From Bacillota bacterium (GTDB taxonomy: Bacteria; Bacillota; Bacilli; Bacillales; Cytobacillaceae), in contig JAUZPT010000226.1 of assembly GCA_030705745.1 (NCBI GenBank), forward strand, positions 1-5,265: a stretch of DNA of 5,265 nucleotides, read 5' to 3'. Numbering within the stretch: the stretch's first letter is position 1; the number at the start of each line of letters is the position of its first letter. A program made the translations under genes and the position numbers. Below the pieces are notes generated by a model. That model ran no database searches, was not told where the DNA came from, and saw only the letters and a program-made list of their open reading frames with translations. This document shows positions 5,241 through 5,265 of this stretch, in pieces.

Positions 5241-5265
5241 ATCAGGTGGATGAAGACCGAATCTC

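Noticed and set aside
5161..5265. 3' end of a convergent minus-strand gene
   Set aside because: One minus frame is open from the edge for 28 codons to a stop at 5178-5180. Another ends at 5161-5163 but has two in-frame TGA codons near 5239-5244. Both are too short to support, and neither peptide is recognised. A frameshifted gene end is possible but unproven.

Overview
The window comes from a low-GC Gram-positive bacterium, most likely Bacillus or a close relative. The evidence is the AT-rich gaps, strong AGGAGG-type ribosome binding sites, GTG starts, sec signal peptides, a LytR-CpsA-Psr (LCP) protein, and an amidase and a SpoIID/LytB protein that both carry bacterial SH3 domains. All clear genes lie on the plus strand. 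No RNA gene, CRISPR array, insertion sequence or transposase was seen.

Layout: (1) 1-372 is the 3' end of an LCP-family gene, the family that attaches teichoic acids and other anionic polymers to peptidoglycan. It is closed by a strong intrinsic terminator. (2) 373-547 is a regulatory gap. It holds a candidate sigma-A promoter whose -35 lies inside the terminator stem, three CCGATA boxes spaced 24 and 23 bp apart, and a candidate SigD (motility/autolysin sigma) promoter built on two of those boxes. (3) 548-2563 encodes a 671-residue secreted N-acetylmuramoyl-L-alanine amidase with five SH3b-like repeats, a middle beta-rich region and a complete zinc amidase domain. (4) 2564-2799 is very AT-rich. 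It has a long A/T inverted repeat, a consensus TATAAT, and a terminator-like hairpin just upstream of the next gene. (5) 2800-3543 encodes a small secreted coiled-coil protein with two SH3b domains. (6) 3545-5068 begins one base after that gene stops and encodes a secreted SpoIID/LytB-family protein with one SH3b domain inside its N-terminal part. A strong terminator at 5124-5159 closes the operon. The last 106 bases hold an 8-bp inverted repeat and no supported gene.

How the genes fit together: an amidase removes stem peptides from peptidoglycan, and SpoIID-family enzymes cut glycan strands, in the sporulation case preferring strands an amidase has already stripped. In B. subtilis the lytABC operon, next to lytR, pairs a LytB (SpoIID-like) modifier with the LytC amidase under SigD. 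This window looks like an SH3b-based counterpart, with all three secreted proteins carrying the same GA-type SH3 repeat and no cysteine in their predicted mature forms. The parallel is an inference from domain content and the SigD-like site, not proof of orthology. The least familiar parts are the coiled-coil/SH3b protein, its attenuator-like leader, and the CCGATA box array.
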